A DNA stretch of 64,000 nt from an uncultured Eubacterium sp. (GTDB taxonomy: Bacteria > Bacillota > Clostridia > Lachnospirales > Lachnospiraceae). Below are positions 61,927-64,000 of this stretch, one piece after another. The position numbers and the translations under genes were made by a program. Under the pieces are notes generated by a model. The model saw only the letters and a program-made list of their open reading frames with translations, had not been told where the DNA came from and made no database searches. The stretch is taken from contig CAMDYG010000003.1 of NCBI GenBank assembly GCA_945910225.1, forward strand, positions 1-64,000, given 5' to 3'. Numbering within the stretch: the first letter of the stretch is position 1; each line of letters starts with the position of its first letter.

Positions 61927-62913
61927 ATGGGAGAGGTACTTTCACAAAGTGAAATTGATAACCTCTTGAAAGCATTAAGCAGCGGTGAATTAGATGTTGA
62001 CGAGATGAAGAACAATGATGAGAAGCAGATTAAGAATTATGACTTTGCCAGACCATCAAAGTTTTCTAAAGAACATTTAAGAACGCTTGAGATTATATTT
62101 GAACATTTTGGAAGACTTCTTGCGACTAATCTTCCCGCTTATCTTAGAAAGTCAGTGAGTGTGGATGTCGTTAACTCGGAAGTTGTTATATATTCAGAGT
62201 TTTCAAATGCTCTTTCTAATCCTGTACTTCTTGGGGTTGTTGCTATGCAGCCGCTTGCAGGTAATATTATAATGGAGATGGCATCTAATCTGGGTTTTGC
62301 TATTGTTGACAGACTTCTTGGTGGTGCCGGTAATTCCCTTGATAAAGAAAGAGATTTTTCGGAAATAGAGCTTACTATACTTGAGAGAATCTTTTCTGTA
62401 TGTGTCGGACTCATGGAAGAACCATGGGAGAATGTAGTCAAGGTTAATCCAAGACTGGAAAGAATTGAAACTAATTCGCAGTTCGCACAGATAATATCAC
62501 CAAGTGAGACAATAGCGATTGTCACTATTAATCTTAAAATTGGTGAAGTGGAGGGGCTTATGAACATATGTCTTCCATATGCAACGCTTGAACCGGTAAT
62601 GGACAAGCTTAATACTAAATATTGGTTTGCCAATATGCAGGAAAAGGATTCTAACACATATGAGGAAGCTATTGAGACTATAATTGATAAAGCTGTGATT
62701 CCTATCAAGGCAGTACTTGGTACATCCAAGATAAATGTTTCTGATTTTGTTAATTTACAGGTTGGAGATGTTATAAGAATTAATAAAAAGGTAGATCAGG
62801 AACTGGATGTTTATGTAGGCAATATTAAGAAGTTTATGGCACTTCCAGGATACCATGATGATAAATATGCAGTAAGGGTTACAGAGGTAATCAGAGAGGA
62901 GAGTGAGCAATAA
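61927..62913 (+). CDS. fliM: flagellar motor switch protein FliM
   Basis: A 328-residue switch protein. The start 'MGEVLSQSEIDNLL' carries the conserved CheY-P-binding peptide (LSQxEIDxLL). The middle CheC-like domain and the C-terminal SpoA/surface-presentation domain ('VNLQVGDVIRINKKVDQELD') are visible. A GTG at 61918 opens the frame within the AAGGAGGTG ribosome site, so ATG 61927 is the start. Its stop overlaps the fliY start by one base. Confidence 0.95.
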   Translation: MGEVLSQSEIDNLLKALSSGELDVDEMKNNDEKQIKNYDFARPSKFSKEHLRTLEIIFEHFGRLLATNLPAYLRKSVSVDVVNSEVVIYSEFSNALSNPVLLGVVAMQPLAGNIIMEMASNLGFAIVDRLLGGAGNSLDKERDFSEIELTILERIFSVCVGLMEEPWENVVKVNPRLERIETNSQFAQIISPSETIAIVTINLKIGEVEGLMNICLPYATLEPVMDKLNTKYWFANMQEKDSNTYEEAIETIIDKAVIPIKAVLGTSKINVSDFVNLQVGDVIRINKKVDQELDVYVGNIKKFMALPGYHDDKYAVRVTEVIREESEQ

Positions 62914-64000
62914 TGGATGGAATGTTATCCCAGGATGAGATAAATGCACTCCTTAGCGGAATGAATGCGGGAGGAGATGATATACCAGATACAGCAGCCA
63001 CAACAGCAACTGCTGTTGATGATACTAATAAGGATGCAGGATTCACTCTTACGGAATCAGAAAAAGATGCAGTAGGAGAGATATCTAATATCAGCATGGG
63101 AACAGCAGCTACAACGCTTAGCTCGCTTCTTTCACAAAAGGTTAATATAACAACTCCTAAGGTTGAGGTTGCAACATGGGATGATTTATCAAGAAAATAT
63201 GACAGACCATGTGTAATGATGCAGATTTCTTATAAAGAAGGTCTTGCGGGCAATAATGTCTTAATCCTTAAGGAAAATGATGTTAAGATAATTACAGATC
63301 TTATGATGGGTGGAACAGGAGTTGCTAATCCTGATGAACCATTAACAGAACTTCATCTTAGTGCGATAGGAGAAGCTATGAACCAGATGATGGGTTCAGC
63401 AGCTACATCACTTTCATCAATGTTTAACAGAAAGATAGATATAAGTCCTCCTATTGCTAATCTTATTGAAACATACAATGAACAGGATGAGGATATGCCT
63501 AAGTTTCTTAGTAATTCATTTGTTATGGTTGCTTTTAAAATGCAGATTGGAGATCTTATTGATAGTGAGATTATGCAGCTGTATCCTAAGGAATTTGCAC
63601 AGGAGCTGCTTAATATGTTTATGCCATCATCAGATAGTACAGCAGATACCAAGACTGAACCTGTAACACAGCCGGAGGCTCAGTCACAGCAGCAACCTGT
63701 ACAGCAGGAAATACCGCAGATGTCAGCACAGCCGGCACAGCAGCAGGCACCTGTGAATCCGAGCCAGCAGATGGCTCAGGGGATGCCAATGCAGAATATG
63801 GGCATGCCAATGCAGGGAATGCCATATGGCTATGGAATGCCAATGCAGAACATGGGCGCACCAATGCAGCCGGTTCAGGATGTTAATGTTGCTCCAGCAG
63901 CATTTCAGCCATTTGCATCAGACGTTAATCCTCTTTCACAGAAAGAGAATATTGATCTGATTATGGATGTTCCTTTGGAAGTAACTGTTGAACTTGGACG
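62913..64000 (+). CDS. fliY: flagellar motor switch phosphatase FliY (partial, runs off the window)
   Basis: About 362 residues are visible. It starts with a FliM-like 'MLSQDEINALLSGMN' peptide, then a CheC-type phosphatase domain with two copies of the helix pattern (E-x-x-N/S): 'AVGEISNISMGTAATTLSSL' near residue 52 and 'AIGEAMNQMMGSAATSLSSM' near 152, which dephosphorylates CheY-P. Then comes a Gln/Pro/Met-rich linker (about residues 245-320), with repeats of a PMQ unit. The FliN/SpoA domain begins at the end ('LIMDVPLEVTVELG') and is cut off by the window edge. FliY replaces FliN in Firmicutes. Confidence 0.93.
   Translation, partial: MDGMLSQDEINALLSGMNAGGDDIPDTAATTATAVDDTNKDAGFTLTESEKDAVGEISNISMGTAATTLSSLLSQKVNITTPKVEVATWDDLSRKYDRPCVMMQISYKEGLAGNNVLILKENDVKIITDLMMGGTGVANPDEPLTELHLSAIGEAMNQMMGSAATSLSSMFNRKIDISPPIANLIETYNEQDEDMPKFLSNSFVMVAFKMQIGDLIDSEIMQLYPKEFAQELLNMFMPSSDSTADTKTEPVTQPEAQSQQQPVQQEIPQMSAQPAQQQAPVNPSQQMAQGMPMQNMGMPMQGMPYGYGMPMQNMGAPMQPVQDVNVAPAAFQPFASDVNPLSQKENIDLIMDVPLEVTVELG
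63783..63869 (+). repeat. ATGCCAATGCAG direct repeats in the fliY linker
   Basis: The 12-base unit ATGCCAATGCAG occurs perfectly at 63783, 63804 and 63837, and once in degenerate form at 63858 (GCACCAATGCAG). It encodes MPMQ repeats in the Gln/Pro/Met-rich linker between the CheC and FliN domains, where repeat-number change would alter linker length without breaking the frame only if whole units are gained or lost. Confidence 0.8.

Noticed and set aside
1-64000. CRISPR arrays, tRNA or rRNA genes, transposases or phage genes
   Set aside because: No regular spaced repeats, cloverleaf sequences or such genes were seen by reading; gaps are all under 230 bases. A tRNA scan would be decisive.

Overview
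The window looks like the chromosome of a motile, anaerobic Lachnospiraceae bacterium (Firmicutes/Clostridia; a Lachnospira/Eubacterium eligens-like organism is my best guess). Reasons: a moderately AT-rich genome, strong AGGAGG ribosome sites, Firmicutes markers (CodY, IreB, RNase J, a SigK-like sigma factor, FliY rather than a plain FliN), VTC plus DUF4956, and a monoderm type IV pilus without secretin genes. Every convincing gene is on the + strand. No rRNA, tRNA, CRISPR array, transposase or prophage was seen, and no stretch over 300 bases lacks a gene.

Layout. 1-6047: amino-acid biosynthesis (end of leuB, ilvD, ilvB, then serC-serA from their own promoter). 6125-11918: a DUF1015 gene, a 135-bp inverted-repeat element, an alpha/beta hydrolase, an unusual GH13 branching-enzyme-like protein and an MscS channel. 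11938-13550: a VTC polyphosphate polymerase with its DUF4956 partner. 13621-22882: conserved Firmicutes housekeeping genes (ireB-ruvX-DUF1292, RNase J, ylbF-like, a short MltG-like protein, trmR-trhP tRNA modification, a sigK-like sigma factor whose ribosome site lies in a hairpin, an aminopeptidase P and a hypothetical membrane-anchored protein).

22915-41946: a complete type IV pilus locus: pilB, pilT, an inserted O-antigen-ligase-like gene, pilC, major pilin, pilD, a pilM-pilN fusion, pilO, four minor pilins (one a giant PilX/GspK-like protein) and a 1309-residue DUF5057 secreted protein. 41960-47760: comM, dprA, topA and codY. 47784-64000: a long flagellar operon, flgB-flgC-fliE-fliF-fliG-fliH-fliI-fliJ-ylxF-fliK-flgD-TIGR02530-flgE, then after a terminator and a new promoter flbD-motA-motB-fliL-fliM-fliY (fliY runs off the end).

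How it fits together: two surface machines, a retractable type IV pilus and a flagellum, sit either side of DNA-processing genes (comM, dprA) often tied to DNA uptake. The BCAA-responsive regulator CodY lies just upstream of the flagellar operon, with BCAA synthesis genes elsewhere in the window. The least described part is the distal half of the pilus operon: a giant tip-type pseudopilin, a repeat-built DUF5057 protein and an embedded Wzy/ligase-family gene suggest a decorated pilus with a large tip or surface assembly.
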